64,000 bases of DNA. Source: Nonomuraea spiralis (GTDB lineage: Bacteria > Actinomycetota > Actinomycetes > Streptosporangiales > Streptosporangiaceae). Where the stretch lies: positions 506,481 to 570,480 of the forward strand of contig NZ_BMRC01000001.1 in NCBI RefSeq assembly GCF_014648435.1. The letters are read 5' to 3'. The notes beneath the pieces were generated by a model. It was not told the origin of the DNA. It worked only from the letters and a program-made list of their open reading frames with translations, and made no database searches. This document shows, piece after piece, positions 51,918 to 60,979 of the stretch (position 1 is its first letter; every line of letters begins with the position of its first letter). The position numbers and the translations under genes were made by a program.

Positions 51918-52237
51918 TGGCCACCTGCGAGGTTGAGGACGATGACGCCGCCGATGATGAGGAGGATGCCGGTGATTTTGAGTGGGGTGAGGGTTTCGCC
52001 CATGAGGGTGGCGCCGATGAGGGCGATGGCGGCGGTGCCGGCGCCGGACCAGATGGCGTAGGCGGTGCCCATCTCGAGTTGGAGTTTGAGGGCGCGGGCG
52101 AGCAGGACGAAGGAGGTGATGTAGCCGGTGGCGACGGCGATGGTCCAGCCGATGTGGGTGAGGCCGTTGCTGAGTTTGAGTGCGGTGGTGGCCAGGACTT
52201 CGGAGGCGATGGCGAAGGCGAGCAGGATCCAGGCCAT
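51914..52237 (-). CDS. SMR-family multidrug exporter
   Basis: 107 residues, four TM helices. The essential Glu of TM1 is in FAIASEVLATTALKLSNGLT; WSGAGTAAIALIG and IIGGVIVLNL are typical of EmrE/QacE-type pumps. First gene of a four-gene operon (pump, TetR, GNAT, DUF952) with overlaps at every junction. Confidence 0.93.
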   Translation of the reverse strand: MAWILLAFAIASEVLATTALKLSNGLTHIGWTIAVATGYITSFVLLARALKLQLEMGTAYAIWSGAGTAAIALIGATLMGETLTPLKITGILLIIGGVIVLNLAGGH

Positions 52238-52333
52238 GGGTGTTCCTCGGGGGCGTGGAAGTGGTACGGGTGTGCCAGTTTAGTGGTGGGGTTCCGCTTG
52301 AAAAGGCAGTCGAATGCGTGTTCCACTGGTGGG

Positions 52334-53287
52334 GTGGGTTGGGATGCGCTTGCGCTTGTCGAGGCGGTTGATGACCGGTCGCCGGTCGTGCCGCGGGCGG
52401 TGGAGCGTGACGGGTTCTTCGAGACGCAGGCCCGTACGGTGATCGAGCGGGTGCCCTCGAGTGCGGGGATCGTGGAGCGGTGGGCGGTCTCGCCGTTTCG
52501 GGGGTGTGCTCATGCGTGTCTGGGGTGTGGGGCGCGGGGTGGTCATCGCCGGTTGGGGTTGGACGCGGGGGGTGATTTCGACTCGCGGATCGTGGTGAAG
52601 CCGAATGTGGTGGAGCGGTTGCGGGTGGAGTTGGGCCGGTGGGCGGGTGAGCCGCTGGCGGTGGGGGTCAGTGGTGATTGTTATCAGCCTGCTGAGGAGC
52701 GGTATCGGTTGATGCCGGGGGTGGTGGCCGCGCTGGGGGCGGCGGGGGTGCCGTTCACGGTGTACACGAAGAGTGCGTTGGTGTTGCGTGATGCGGGGGT
52801 GCTGGCTGCCGCGGGGGCGCGGGTGGCGGTGTCGATCGCGTTCGTGGACGAGCGGATCAGGCGTGCGGTGGAGCCTGGGGCGGTGGGGGCGCAGGCGCGG
52901 TTGGAGCTGGTGTCGGCGTTGGTGGAGGCCGGGGTGGAGTGCCGGGTGTTGATGTCCCCGGTGTTGCCGTTGCTGAGTGATGCGACCGATCAGTTGACGG
53001 CGACGGTGCGGCGGATCGCGGGTGCTGGGGCGGTGGCGGTGGAGCCGGTGGTGTTGCGGTTGCCGCCGGGGACGCGGGAGTGGTATTTGCGGTGGCTGGG
53101 GGGTGCGCATCCGCATCTGGTGGAGCGTTATGAGGAGCTCTACGATCGGGCGGGGTTCCCCTCCTCTGGTTATGAGCAGCGCATCACGGGGCAGATCGAG
53201 CAGTTGTGCCGGGTGTACGGGATGCGGTGCGGTGCGCCGGAGCCTGAGGGGCGGGGGCCGCGGGCGGCGCAGTTGGCGCTGGTGTGA
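52334..53287 (+). CDS. Rv2578c-type radical SAM protein
   Basis: 317 residues. The cluster motif CAHACLGC in VSPFRGCAHACLGCGARGGH, then RIVVKPNVVERLRVEL and GVSGDCYQPAEERYRLMPGV match the SplB/Rv2578c branch of radical SAM proteins; the substrate is unknown. GTG 52334 begins VGWDALALVEAV as in relatives. Converges on the GNAT gene, 7 nt apart. Confidence 0.87.
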   Translation: MGWDALALVEAVDDRSPVVPRAVERDGFFETQARTVIERVPSSAGIVERWAVSPFRGCAHACLGCGARGGHRRLGLDAGGDFDSRIVVKPNVVERLRVELGRWAGEPLAVGVSGDCYQPAEERYRLMPGVVAALGAAGVPFTVYTKSALVLRDAGVLAAAGARVAVSIAFVDERIRRAVEPGAVGAQARLELVSALVEAGVECRVLMSPVLPLLSDATDQLTATVRRIAGAGAVAVEPVVLRLPPGTREWYLRWLGGAHPHLVERYEELYDRAGFPSSGYEQRITGQIEQLCRVYGMRCGAPEPEGRGPRAAQLALV

Positions 53288-53294
53288 GGGTGGT

Positions 53295-53801
53295 TCAGGG
53301 GCGGCGGTGGAGGATCATGCCGGGCCACTCCCCCACGGTGAAGGGCTGGTCGCGGGTGAATCCGCAGCTTTCGTAGTAGTTGACGAGGCGGCCGTCGTCG
53401 CCGGCGTAGCAGTCGACGCGTACGAGGCCGAGGTCGCGGGTGCGGGCTTCGTCGACGGCCCAGTCGAGCAGGCGGCGGCCGATGGCGTGGCCGGCGTGGT
53501 TCTGGTCGATGACGAGGACCTGGACGTAGAGCTCGGGTTCGGTGGCGGGGGTGACGTAGGGCATGGCGTCGCCGACGACGATGCAGCCGGCGGGTTGGTC
53601 GTCGATCTCGGCGATGCGCATGCCGCCGCCGGCGAGCCAGTCGGCGGCTTGCTGGGTGCGTTTGGGGTCGCCGGTGAAGGGGCGGGTGCCCCATTGGCCG
53701 GTGCGGTTTTGGGTGATGAGCCATTGGATGGCGCTGTCGAACATGGTCAGGACGGTGGCGTCGTCGCCGGGGCGGCCGTGGCGGATCTTCACCGGTGACA
53801 C
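53295..53801 (-). CDS. GNAT-family acetyltransferase
   Basis: 168 residues. KIRHGRPGDDATVLTMFD start, VLVIDQNHAGHAIGRRLLDW acetyl-CoA loop, RVDCYAGDDGRLVNYYESCG C-terminal motif. Single-domain; substrate unknown. Confidence 0.87.
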   Translation of the reverse strand: MSPVKIRHGRPGDDATVLTMFDSAIQWLITQNRTGQWGTRPFTGDPKRTQQAADWLAGGGMRIAEIDDQPAGCIVVGDAMPYVTPATEPELYVQVLVIDQNHAGHAIGRRLLDWAVDEARTRDLGLVRVDCYAGDDGRLVNYYESCGFTRDQPFTVGEWPGMILHRRP

Positions 53802-53843
53802 TGTAAGGGGTGGTGGGGTGTTTCGGTGATGACGGGTGGGGTG

Positions 53844-53945
53844 TCAGCCGCTGCCTTGGATGCCGGCGATGGCGGCCGTTGCCGTTGTGGCGAGGGCGAA
53901 GAGCGTGATGGTGAGGGTCAGGGTGAGGCGTTGCCGGCGTGTCAT
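53844..53945 (-). CDS. 33-residue membrane peptide
   Basis: MTRRQRLTLTLTITLFALAT, then TATAAIAGIQGSG: a basic start and one hydrophobic helix. ATG 53945 is preceded by a perfect AGGAGG site at good spacing, unusual for a chance ORF. It lies between the GNAT gene and recD2 and has no recognised family; a signal-peptide-like leader or small membrane regulator. Confidence 0.55.
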   Translation of the reverse strand: MTRRQRLTLTLTITLFALATTATAAIAGIQGSG

Positions 53946-54123
53946 CGTGTGCCTCCTGGACGAGGGTCGGCGATTTCACCGTATACCTGTTGTTTTGGCG
54001 GCGGAACGGGTGAGGCCTCTCCCCCGGGTTCCCGGGCTGCGGGAGGGGCTCGCGCCGGGGCGCGTGGGTGTGCGGCGTTCCTCTACGCTGGCCCCGGAAT
54101 GCGGCGACAGGAGGCGATGAACG

Positions 54124-56340
54124 GTGAGCCAAGGCGAGGCTGGCGCCCCCGCGGCCGAGCTTTCGGCGGTGTTGGAACGGATCACCTACGCCAATGAGGA
54201 GACCGGGTACACGATCGCCCGGGTGGCCGTCGAGCGGTCGGGGGCGGAGCTGCTGACGGTGGTGGGGCCGTTGCTGGGCGCGCAGGTGGGTGAGTCGTTG
54301 CGGCTGCGTGGGCGCTGGACGTCCCATCCGCGCTACGGGCGTCAGTTCGAGGTGTGGTCCTACACCACGGTGTTGCCGGCGACCGTTCAGGGCATCCGCC
54401 GTTACCTGGGGTCGGGGCTGATCAAGGGGATCGGGCCCAAGATGGCCGAGCGGATCGTCGATCATTTCGGCACCGGCACGCTGGAGGTCATCGAGCAGGA
54501 GCCCGGCCGGCTGGTGGAGGTGCCGGGGCTGGGGCCCAAGCGGACGAAGATGATCGCGGCGGCGTGGGAGGAGCAGAAGGTCATCAAGGAGGTGATGATC
54601 TTTCTGCAGGGGGTGGGGGTGTCCACCTCGATCGCGGTGCGGATCTTCAAGCAGTACGGGGACACGTCGATCTCGGTGGTGCGGGGGCAGCCGTACCGGC
54701 TGGCCGATGAGGTGTGGGGCATCGGGTTCAAGACGGCCGACACCATCGCCCAGGCCGTCGGCATCCCCCATGACAGCCCGGAGCGGGTCAAGGCCGGGCT
54801 GCGTTACACGTTGTCGCAGGCCGCCGACGACGGCCACTGCTACCTTCCGGCGCCCAATCTGGTGGCCGACGCGGTCAAGATCCTGGAGGTGCCGGCCGAG
54901 CTGGCCACGCGCTGCCTGCAGGAGCTGGCGGGTGAGGAGGAGGGGGTGGTGGGCGAGCAGGTGCCGGCCGGGGACAACACCGTGCCCGCGGTCTATCTGC
55001 CGCCCTTCCACCGGGCGGAGTTGTCGCTGGCGGGCGGGTTGTTGTCGTTGTTGCACAGTGGCCATGACCGGCTCAAGGCGTTCGCCGACGTCGACTGGGA
55101 GCGGGCCGAGCGGTGGCTGGCCGCCCAGACCGGCGCCGAGCTGGCGCCCGAGCAGCGCCAGGCCGTTCGGCTGGCGCTGACGTGCAAGGTCGCGGTGCTG
55201 ACCGGCGGGCCGGGGTGCGGCAAGAGTTTCACCGTCCGTTCGATCGTGACGCTGGCGCGGGCCAGGCGGGCCAAGGTGATCCTGGCCGCGCCCACGGGCC
55301 GGGCGGCCAAGAGGTTGTCGGAGCTGACCGGGCACGAGGCGACGACCGTCCACCGGTTGCTGCAGTTGCGGCCGGGTGGGGAGGCCACGTTCGACCGTGA
55401 CAATCCGCTGGACGCCGATCTGGTCGTGGTGGACGAGGCGTCGATGCTGGATCTGCTGCTGGCCAACAAGCTGCTCAAGGCCGTGGCGCCGGGTACGCAT
55501 CTGCTGCTGGTGGGTGATGTGGACCAGCTTCCGTCGGTGGGGGCGGGTGAGGTGCTGAAGGATCTGCTGGCCGCCGCCGACGTGCCCCGGGTGCGGTTGA
55601 CGCAGATCTTCCGTCAGGCGCAGGAGTCGGGCGTGGTCACCAACGCCCACCGGGTGAACACCGGGCATCATCCGATCCTGGCGGGGATGCGGGACTTCTT
55701 CCTGTTCCCGTGCGAGGAGCCGGAAGAGATCGCGGCGATGACGGTGGACGTGGTCGCCCGGCGCATCCCGTCCAGGTTCGGGCTCGACGCGCGGCGTGAG
55801 GTGCAGGTGCTGGCGCCGATGCATCGGGGCGCGGCGGGTGCGGGGGCGCTCAACATCGCGTTGCAGGAGGCGCTGACCCCCGCCCGTGAGGGGATGCCGG
55901 AGCGTCGTTACGGCGGGCGGGTCTTCCGTGTGGGCGACAAGGTCACCCAGTTGCGCAACAACTATGACAAGGGTGCGGCCGGGGTGTTCAACGGGACGGT
56001 CGGCATCGTGACCGGCATCCGTCCCGACGACCACAGCCTGACCGTGCGTACGGACGAGGACGAGGAGGTCGACTACGCCTTCGACGAGCTGGACGAGCTG
56101 GCGCACGCCTATGCGGTGTCCATCCATCGCAGTCAGGGCAGCGAGTACCCGGCGGTGGTGATCCCGCTGGCCACCAGCGCGTGGATGATGTTGCAGCGCA
56201 ACCTGCTCTACACCGCGATCACGCGGGCCAAGAAGCTGGTGGTGATCGTCGGGTCGCGGCGGGCGCTGGCCCAGGCCGTACGGACCAGGGGTGCCGGGCG
56301 GCGGCACACGAGCCTGACCCACCGCCTGGAGCGGCGCTGA
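54124..56340 (+). CDS. recD2: RecD2-type SF1B DNA helicase
   Basis: 738 residues. N-terminal OB-like and helix-hairpin-helix region (LIKGIGPKMAERIV, VEVPGLGPKRTKMI), Walker A GGPGCGKS at 361-368, Walker B VVDEASML at 435-442, VAAPTGRAAKRL-like AAPTGRAAKRL and the C-terminal SIHRSQGSEYPAVVIPL and YTAITRAKKLVVIVG motifs. A 5'-3' helicase acting without RecBC in genome maintenance. Confidence 0.95.
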   Translation: MSQGEAGAPAAELSAVLERITYANEETGYTIARVAVERSGAELLTVVGPLLGAQVGESLRLRGRWTSHPRYGRQFEVWSYTTVLPATVQGIRRYLGSGLIKGIGPKMAERIVDHFGTGTLEVIEQEPGRLVEVPGLGPKRTKMIAAAWEEQKVIKEVMIFLQGVGVSTSIAVRIFKQYGDTSISVVRGQPYRLADEVWGIGFKTADTIAQAVGIPHDSPERVKAGLRYTLSQAADDGHCYLPAPNLVADAVKILEVPAELATRCLQELAGEEEGVVGEQVPAGDNTVPAVYLPPFHRAELSLAGGLLSLLHSGHDRLKAFADVDWERAERWLAAQTGAELAPEQRQAVRLALTCKVAVLTGGPGCGKSFTVRSIVTLARARRAKVILAAPTGRAAKRLSELTGHEATTVHRLLQLRPGGEATFDRDNPLDADLVVVDEASMLDLLLANKLLKAVAPGTHLLLVGDVDQLPSVGAGEVLKDLLAAADVPRVRLTQIFRQAQESGVVTNAHRVNTGHHPILAGMRDFFLFPCEEPEEIAAMTVDVVARRIPSRFGLDARREVQVLAPMHRGAAGAGALNIALQEALTPAREGMPERRYGGRVFRVGDKVTQLRNNYDKGAAGVFNGTVGIVTGIRPDDHSLTVRTDEDEEVDYAFDELDELAHAYAVSIHRSQGSEYPAVVIPLATSAWMMLQRNLLYTAITRAKKLVVIVGSRRALAQAVRTRGAGRRHTSLTHRLERR

Positions 56341-56487
56341 TCACGCTCCTGACCGCACGTTGACCTGGGCGTTGACAGCAATTAGTGATGCAAATGTGAC
56401 CGAACTCTCCTAAATGATTCTGCGTCATACATGCAGGAGCATTAAAGTCTTTGGGGTGGGTTTGCCGCCCTGGGGGAGAGGAAAGTC

Positions 56488-57681
56488 TTGAACGTTGCGC
56501 CCGCTTGGACGAAATCCGCCGCCGGCCTCGCGGTGCTGGCGGTGGCGGCCCTGACGGCCTCCTGCTCGAGCGGGAACGCCGCCTCGCGCGGGCCGGAGGC
56601 GCCCGAGGGCACCACCGTGGCGACCCCCCAGGCGCCCACCATCACCATCAGCCCCGCCGAGGGCAGCGCGAAGGTCAGCCCCGACAAGAAGGTCGTGGTC
56701 ACCTCGGCCGGGGGCGCGCTGGAGGAGGTGACCGTCGACGGCGCCGGCCAGCAGGTCGAGGGCAAGTTCAACGCCGACAGGACCAAGTGGGTCTCCCGGA
56801 CGCCGTTGAAGCCCTCCACCAACTACAGCGTCGCGGCCAAGGCCGGCGTCACCGCCGCCACCAGCGCCTTCACCACGCTCAAGCCCGAACGTGAGCTGCA
56901 GGTCGCCGACGTCACCCCCAACGCCAAGGGCGAGACGCTCGGCGTCGGCGCGCCGATCATCGTCACCTTCAACCAGCCGGTCACCGGCAAGGCGGCCGTC
57001 GAGCGCGCCCTGGAGGTCGAGGCCGAAAAGCCCGTCACCGGCGCCTGGCGGTGGATCAACGACACCACCGTGATCTACCGCACCGCCAAGTACTGGCCCG
57101 CCCACCAGAAGGTCACCCTCAACGCCCGCATCACCGGCGTCAAGGCCGGCAAGGGCCTGTACGGCGTGAAGGACTACACCGCCGACCTGAAGATCGGCGC
57201 CAAGGTCATCAGCAAGGTCAACACCAAGACCCACATGATGTACGTCTACCGCGACGGCAAGCGCGTGCAGACGATGCGCATCAGCGCCGGCATGGCCACC
57301 ACCCGTGAGTACACCACGACCTCCGGCGTCCACCTGACGATGGAGCGTGGCAGCCCGGTGCGGATGATCTCCCCCGGCCGCAAGAAGGGCGACCCCGGCT
57401 ACTACGACGTGATGATCGACCACGCCGTGCGCATCTCCAACTCCGGTGAGTACGTCCACGCCAAGGACAACGTGTGGGCCCAGGGCGTGCGCAACGTCAG
57501 CCACGGCTGCATCAACTCCCGCCCCGACCAGGCCAAGTGGTTCTACGACAACTTCCAGCGCGGCGACGTCGTCGACATCACCGGCACCGACCGCGAGCTG
57601 GAGTGGAACAACGGCTGGGGCTTTTGGCAGATGCCCTACTCCCAGTGGAAGAAGGGCAGCGCCCTGAACGCCAAGGCCTGA
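56488..57681 (+). CDS. L,D-transpeptidase lipoprotein (LdtMt2-like)
   Basis: 397 residues from a TTG set by the GAGAGGAAAG site. Lipobox ALTASC at residues 21-26, two Ig-like domains (about 50-250), and the YkuD domain with HAVRIS and the catalytic SHGCINS at residues 338-344. It forms 3-3 cross-links in peptidoglycan. Preceded by an AT-rich promoter region. Confidence 0.93.
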   Translation: MNVAPAWTKSAAGLAVLAVAALTASCSSGNAASRGPEAPEGTTVATPQAPTITISPAEGSAKVSPDKKVVVTSAGGALEEVTVDGAGQQVEGKFNADRTKWVSRTPLKPSTNYSVAAKAGVTAATSAFTTLKPERELQVADVTPNAKGETLGVGAPIIVTFNQPVTGKAAVERALEVEAEKPVTGAWRWINDTTVIYRTAKYWPAHQKVTLNARITGVKAGKGLYGVKDYTADLKIGAKVISKVNTKTHMMYVYRDGKRVQTMRISAGMATTREYTTTSGVHLTMERGSPVRMISPGRKKGDPGYYDVMIDHAVRISNSGEYVHAKDNVWAQGVRNVSHGCINSRPDQAKWFYDNFQRGDVVDITGTDRELEWNNGWGFWQMPYSQWKKGSALNAKA

Positions 57682-57872
57682 CCCCCGCTCCCCCGGTTTC
57701 CGACAGCCGCACGCCGCCGCCCGTCTTGCGGTGGTGTGCGGCTTTCGCGTGTGGGGCGGGCGGGCCGCCGTGCCGCCCGCCATCAGCGAAAACGCCTCGA
57801 CGGGCACAATCTGTTGCCATACGATTACTCCTCGTGGGCATTTCTTGTCAGGAAACCCCGAAGGAGAACACC

Positions 57873-58181
57873 ATGAAGAAGGTCCTTCTCGTCCCCGCGA
57901 TCGCCGCCGGAATCGTCCTCGCCTCCGCGGGCGCCGCCTACGCCTCCCAGTACGTCGCCTACGAGGGCCCCGGCTTCACGGGCCGCTCGGTCGTCCTGGA
58001 CGCCTGCGGCGTGTCCAACATCCCCTACCACGGCTCCTACAAGTGGTACGGCGACGGCCAGAGCGGCCGCATGTACAACCAGCCCAACGCCACCGGCGTG
58101 ACGCACTTCGAGCTGGCCTCCAACCGCAACGCCGAACAGCGCACCCCGGTGGGCTGGAAGAGCATCTTCATCGTCTGCTGA
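57873..58181 (+). CDS. Secreted beta/gamma-crystallin-like protein
   Basis: 102 residues. Signal peptide KKVLLVPAIAAGIVLASAGA cleaved at AYA-SQ. Mature part VAYEGPGFTGRSVVLDACG, YKWYGDGQSGRMYN and GWKSIFIVC resembles small actinobacterial crystallin-fold or protease-inhibitor-like secreted proteins, with two cysteines. Own AAGGAG site. Confidence 0.75.
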   Translation: MKKVLLVPAIAAGIVLASAGAAYASQYVAYEGPGFTGRSVVLDACGVSNIPYHGSYKWYGDGQSGRMYNQPNATGVTHFELASNRNAEQRTPVGWKSIFIVC

Positions 58182-58192
58182 CCTGACACCGC

Positions 58193-58241
58193 ACGGGGCC
58201 GGCCGCCCCCAGGGTGAACACCTGGGGGCGGCCGGCCCCGT
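58193..58241 (+). terminator. Strong terminator after the crystallin-like gene
   Basis: A perfect 21-bp GC stem (58193-58213 with 58221-58241) with loop GTGAACA, 11 nt after the stop; the strongest hairpin in the window. Confidence 0.8.
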
Positions 58242-58311
58242 CGCGCGTGCGCACCCGGGGGCCGGGCGGGGCAGACTGCCATCACGACCATCGGCACACG
58301 CGGGGGGCGAG

Positions 58312-59358
58312 ATGAGCGGGAACCGGGCCACGGCGGCCACGGCACTGCTGCTCGCCCTGCTGATCCCGGCAACCTCCTGCACCCCGGCGGCCACCCCCGG
58401 CCCGGCCACGCGAACAGCCCCACAAGCAGCCCCGCGATCAGCGCAGGCATCGGCACAGGCGTCAGCGGGGGCGTCGGCGCGAGGGACGGTGCGGGGCCGG
58501 GCGCGGGGGGTGGCCAGCAGCGGGTGCGCGGCGCGGGGCGGCCGGCTCGCCTCCGGCGCGCACCAGCTGACCTACGACGGCCTGACCCGCCACTACCTGC
58601 TGGCCGTCCCCGCCGGCCCCGGCCCCCACCCCGTGCTGCTCAACCTCCACGGCCTCGGCTCCGACGCCGCCGAGCAGGCCGCCTACAGCCGCCTGTCCCA
58701 GGCCGGCCCCCGCCGCGGCTACCTCGTCCTCACCCCGCAGGCCGCCCCCGGCCGGCTGGCCTGGACACTCCCCCACACCGCCGGCCCCGACGACACCGGC
58801 TACCTCGCCGCCCTGCTCGACCAGCTCGAACGCCGCCAATGCGTACAGACCGGCCGGGAGTTCGCCGCCGGCCTGTCCTACGGCGCCGGCCTGGCCGCCT
58901 CCCTGGTCTGCGCCCTGGACGGCCGCCTGAGCGGCGTGGCCGCCGTCGCCGGCATCCCCATCGCCCAGCCCTGCCCGCACCCCGCCCCCACCACGATCAT
59001 CGCCTTCCACGGCACCGCCGACCACCTGGTCCCCTACCGCGGCGGCCACCCCCGGCCCGGCGGCGACCTGCAGAAACTGGCCGAACTCGTCGTGCTGCCG
59101 CCCGTCGGGCAGACCATGGACGCCTGGGCGGCCGCCCTGCGCTGCGCGGCCCCCGCCACCAGCCGCCCCCTCCCGCGTGTGCGCCTGCGCCTCTGGAAAA
59201 CCTGCCCGGGGCGGACCACACTGCGCCTGTACACGGTCGACGGCGGCGGCCACACCTGGCCCGGCCCCATCGAGGTGCCCGGGCTCGGCGAGACCGCCCG
59301 CGACCTGGACGCCACCGAGCTCATCCTCGACACCTTCGACCGCGCCCCCACCCGCTGA
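58312..59358 (+). CDS. Polyhydroxybutyrate-depolymerase/feruloyl-esterase-type lipoprotein
   Basis: 348 residues. Lipobox IPATSC; an Ala/Ser/Arg low-complexity linker (about 30-75); esterase domain with VLLNLHGLGSDAAEQA, GLSYGAGLAASLVC nucleophile, IAFHGTADHLVPY Asp region and GGGHTWPGP His. LpqC-like secreted esterase. Confidence 0.82.
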   Translation: MSGNRATAATALLLALLIPATSCTPAATPGPATRTAPQAAPRSAQASAQASAGASARGTVRGRARGVASSGCAARGGRLASGAHQLTYDGLTRHYLLAVPAGPGPHPVLLNLHGLGSDAAEQAAYSRLSQAGPRRGYLVLTPQAAPGRLAWTLPHTAGPDDTGYLAALLDQLERRQCVQTGREFAAGLSYGAGLAASLVCALDGRLSGVAAVAGIPIAQPCPHPAPTTIIAFHGTADHLVPYRGGHPRPGGDLQKLAELVVLPPVGQTMDAWAAALRCAAPATSRPLPRVRLRLWKTCPGRTTLRLYTVDGGGHTWPGPIEVPGLGETARDLDATELILDTFDRAPTR

Positions 59359-59409
59359 CCGGTCCCCCGCACCGGCGCCGGGAGGGCGCCGACAACGGGG
59401 AGTACAGCG

Positions 59410-60960
59410 ATGCCCGACGTACGCGTCTTGATCGAAGCGGTCCCCCAGACCGGGCTGACCGCCGAACGGCTGCGCCAGGCCGTGGCCGGGCACCCCGAGG
59501 TGCTGACGGCCCTGGAAGTGGCCGACCCCGGCCTGCTGAGCATCGGATTCGCCCCCGGCCTGGGCCACGACCCCGCCGGCGACGCCCCCTTCCAGGCCAC
59601 CGTGTTCGACCCGGCCGGCAACCGCGCCGTCGAACTGCGCGGCACCCTGGACCGGCCCGAACGCGCCGAGGTGCGCCCCTCCTCCTTCCGTCCCCGGCCC
59701 GGACGGGAGGAGGTTCAGGCCGCCGCGGCCGTGCTGCGCGCCGACCCGCGCTGCCCCACCGGGCAGGACGTGGTGATCTACCGGCCGATGCCGCCGCTGG
59801 CCGACCTGGAGAACCCCGACGGCACCACCGTGCGCCGCCCCACCCTGGGCATCTACACCCCGGGTGAGGCGACCGGGCTGCGCCACCGCATCGTCGCCGT
59901 CGACGTGGCGGCCGGCGTCGTGGACTGGACGCCGGCCGGGATCAACGTGCGCATGCACCACGACTGCGAGCACACCGTGCCCGAGGGCGTCGACGCCCTG
60001 GCCGACCACGGCGGCCCCGACCAGGTACGCGTCCGCGTCGTGGACGGGGAGAGCGAGTTGTGGAACCTGCTGGTCGTGCGCCCCCGCGCCTCGGCCCCGC
60101 AGAACCCCGGCAACGGCGGCGGCGTCGAACTGCGCCAGGTGCGCTACCGCGGGCGGCTGGTGCTGCGCCAGGCCCACGTGCCCGTCCTGAACGTCGAGTA
60201 CGAGGAAGGCACCACCTTCCGCGACTGGGCCAGCTCCGAGACCCGTTTCAGCGCCACCGGCACCGACCCCGTCGGCTGGGGCTGGCGGCTGTGCACCAGC
60301 CCGCCCCGTACGATCCTGGAACGTCCCGGCAGCGACGCCGGAAACTTCCAGGGGGTGGCCATCCACCACGACGGCGAGCAGCTGCGCATCGTCAGCGAGC
60401 TGCAGGCCGGCTGGTACCGCTACGCCAGCGACTGGCGGCTGGCCGACAACGGCGACATCATGCCGCGCTTCGGGTTCGCCGCCACCGCCAACCCGATGAC
60501 GTGCATGGTCCACCGCCACCACGTCTACTGGCGGCTCGACTTCGGCATCGACGGATCGGGCGGCGACGTCGTCGAGCAGATCGACGAGACCGGCTCGATC
60601 GTGCCCGAGCCGGTGCCCATCATCCGCGAGACCACCCGCCGGCGCCGCCACCCCGCCAGGTACTGGCAGGTACGCGACAAGTCCTCCGGCCGCGGCTACC
60701 AGATCCACCCCGGCGCGGCCGACGGCACCGCCGACGCCTACGGGGTGTCGGACCTGTGGTTCCTGCGCCACCACCCGCGCGAGCTCGACGACGGCAACCC
60801 CGGCCCCCGCGACCGTGCCGCCATCAGCCGCTTCCTGGACGGCCAGAGCATCAACGGCGCCGACGTCGTCGTCTGGTACGCCGGCCACTACCATCACGAC
60901 CAGGCCCACCCCCAGCCGCACCAGGGCGAGCTGATAGGTCCGCACCTGGTGCTCATCTGA
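59410..60960 (+). CDS. Copper amine oxidase-like protein with changed TPQ motif
   Basis: 516 residues. The C-terminal half follows the copper amine oxidase core: LQAGWYRYASDWRLADNGDI aligns with the GNYDY-FDW-DG segment, MVHRHHVYWRLDFGIDG keeps the HxH copper ligands, and VVVWYAGHYHHDQ gives the third His. The Tyr that becomes TPQ is kept, but its neighbours are W and R instead of N and D/E. The enzyme may be inactive or use another chemistry. Confidence 0.75.
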   Translation: MPDVRVLIEAVPQTGLTAERLRQAVAGHPEVLTALEVADPGLLSIGFAPGLGHDPAGDAPFQATVFDPAGNRAVELRGTLDRPERAEVRPSSFRPRPGREEVQAAAAVLRADPRCPTGQDVVIYRPMPPLADLENPDGTTVRRPTLGIYTPGEATGLRHRIVAVDVAAGVVDWTPAGINVRMHHDCEHTVPEGVDALADHGGPDQVRVRVVDGESELWNLLVVRPRASAPQNPGNGGGVELRQVRYRGRLVLRQAHVPVLNVEYEEGTTFRDWASSETRFSATGTDPVGWGWRLCTSPPRTILERPGSDAGNFQGVAIHHDGEQLRIVSELQAGWYRYASDWRLADNGDIMPRFGFAATANPMTCMVHRHHVYWRLDFGIDGSGGDVVEQIDETGSIVPEPVPIIRETTRRRRHPARYWQVRDKSSGRGYQIHPGAADGTADAYGVSDLWFLRHHPRELDDGNPGPRDRAAISRFLDGQSINGADVVVWYAGHYHHDQAHPQPHQGELIGPHLVLI

Positions 60961-60979
60961 CGCCGCTAGTCTTTCGGCC

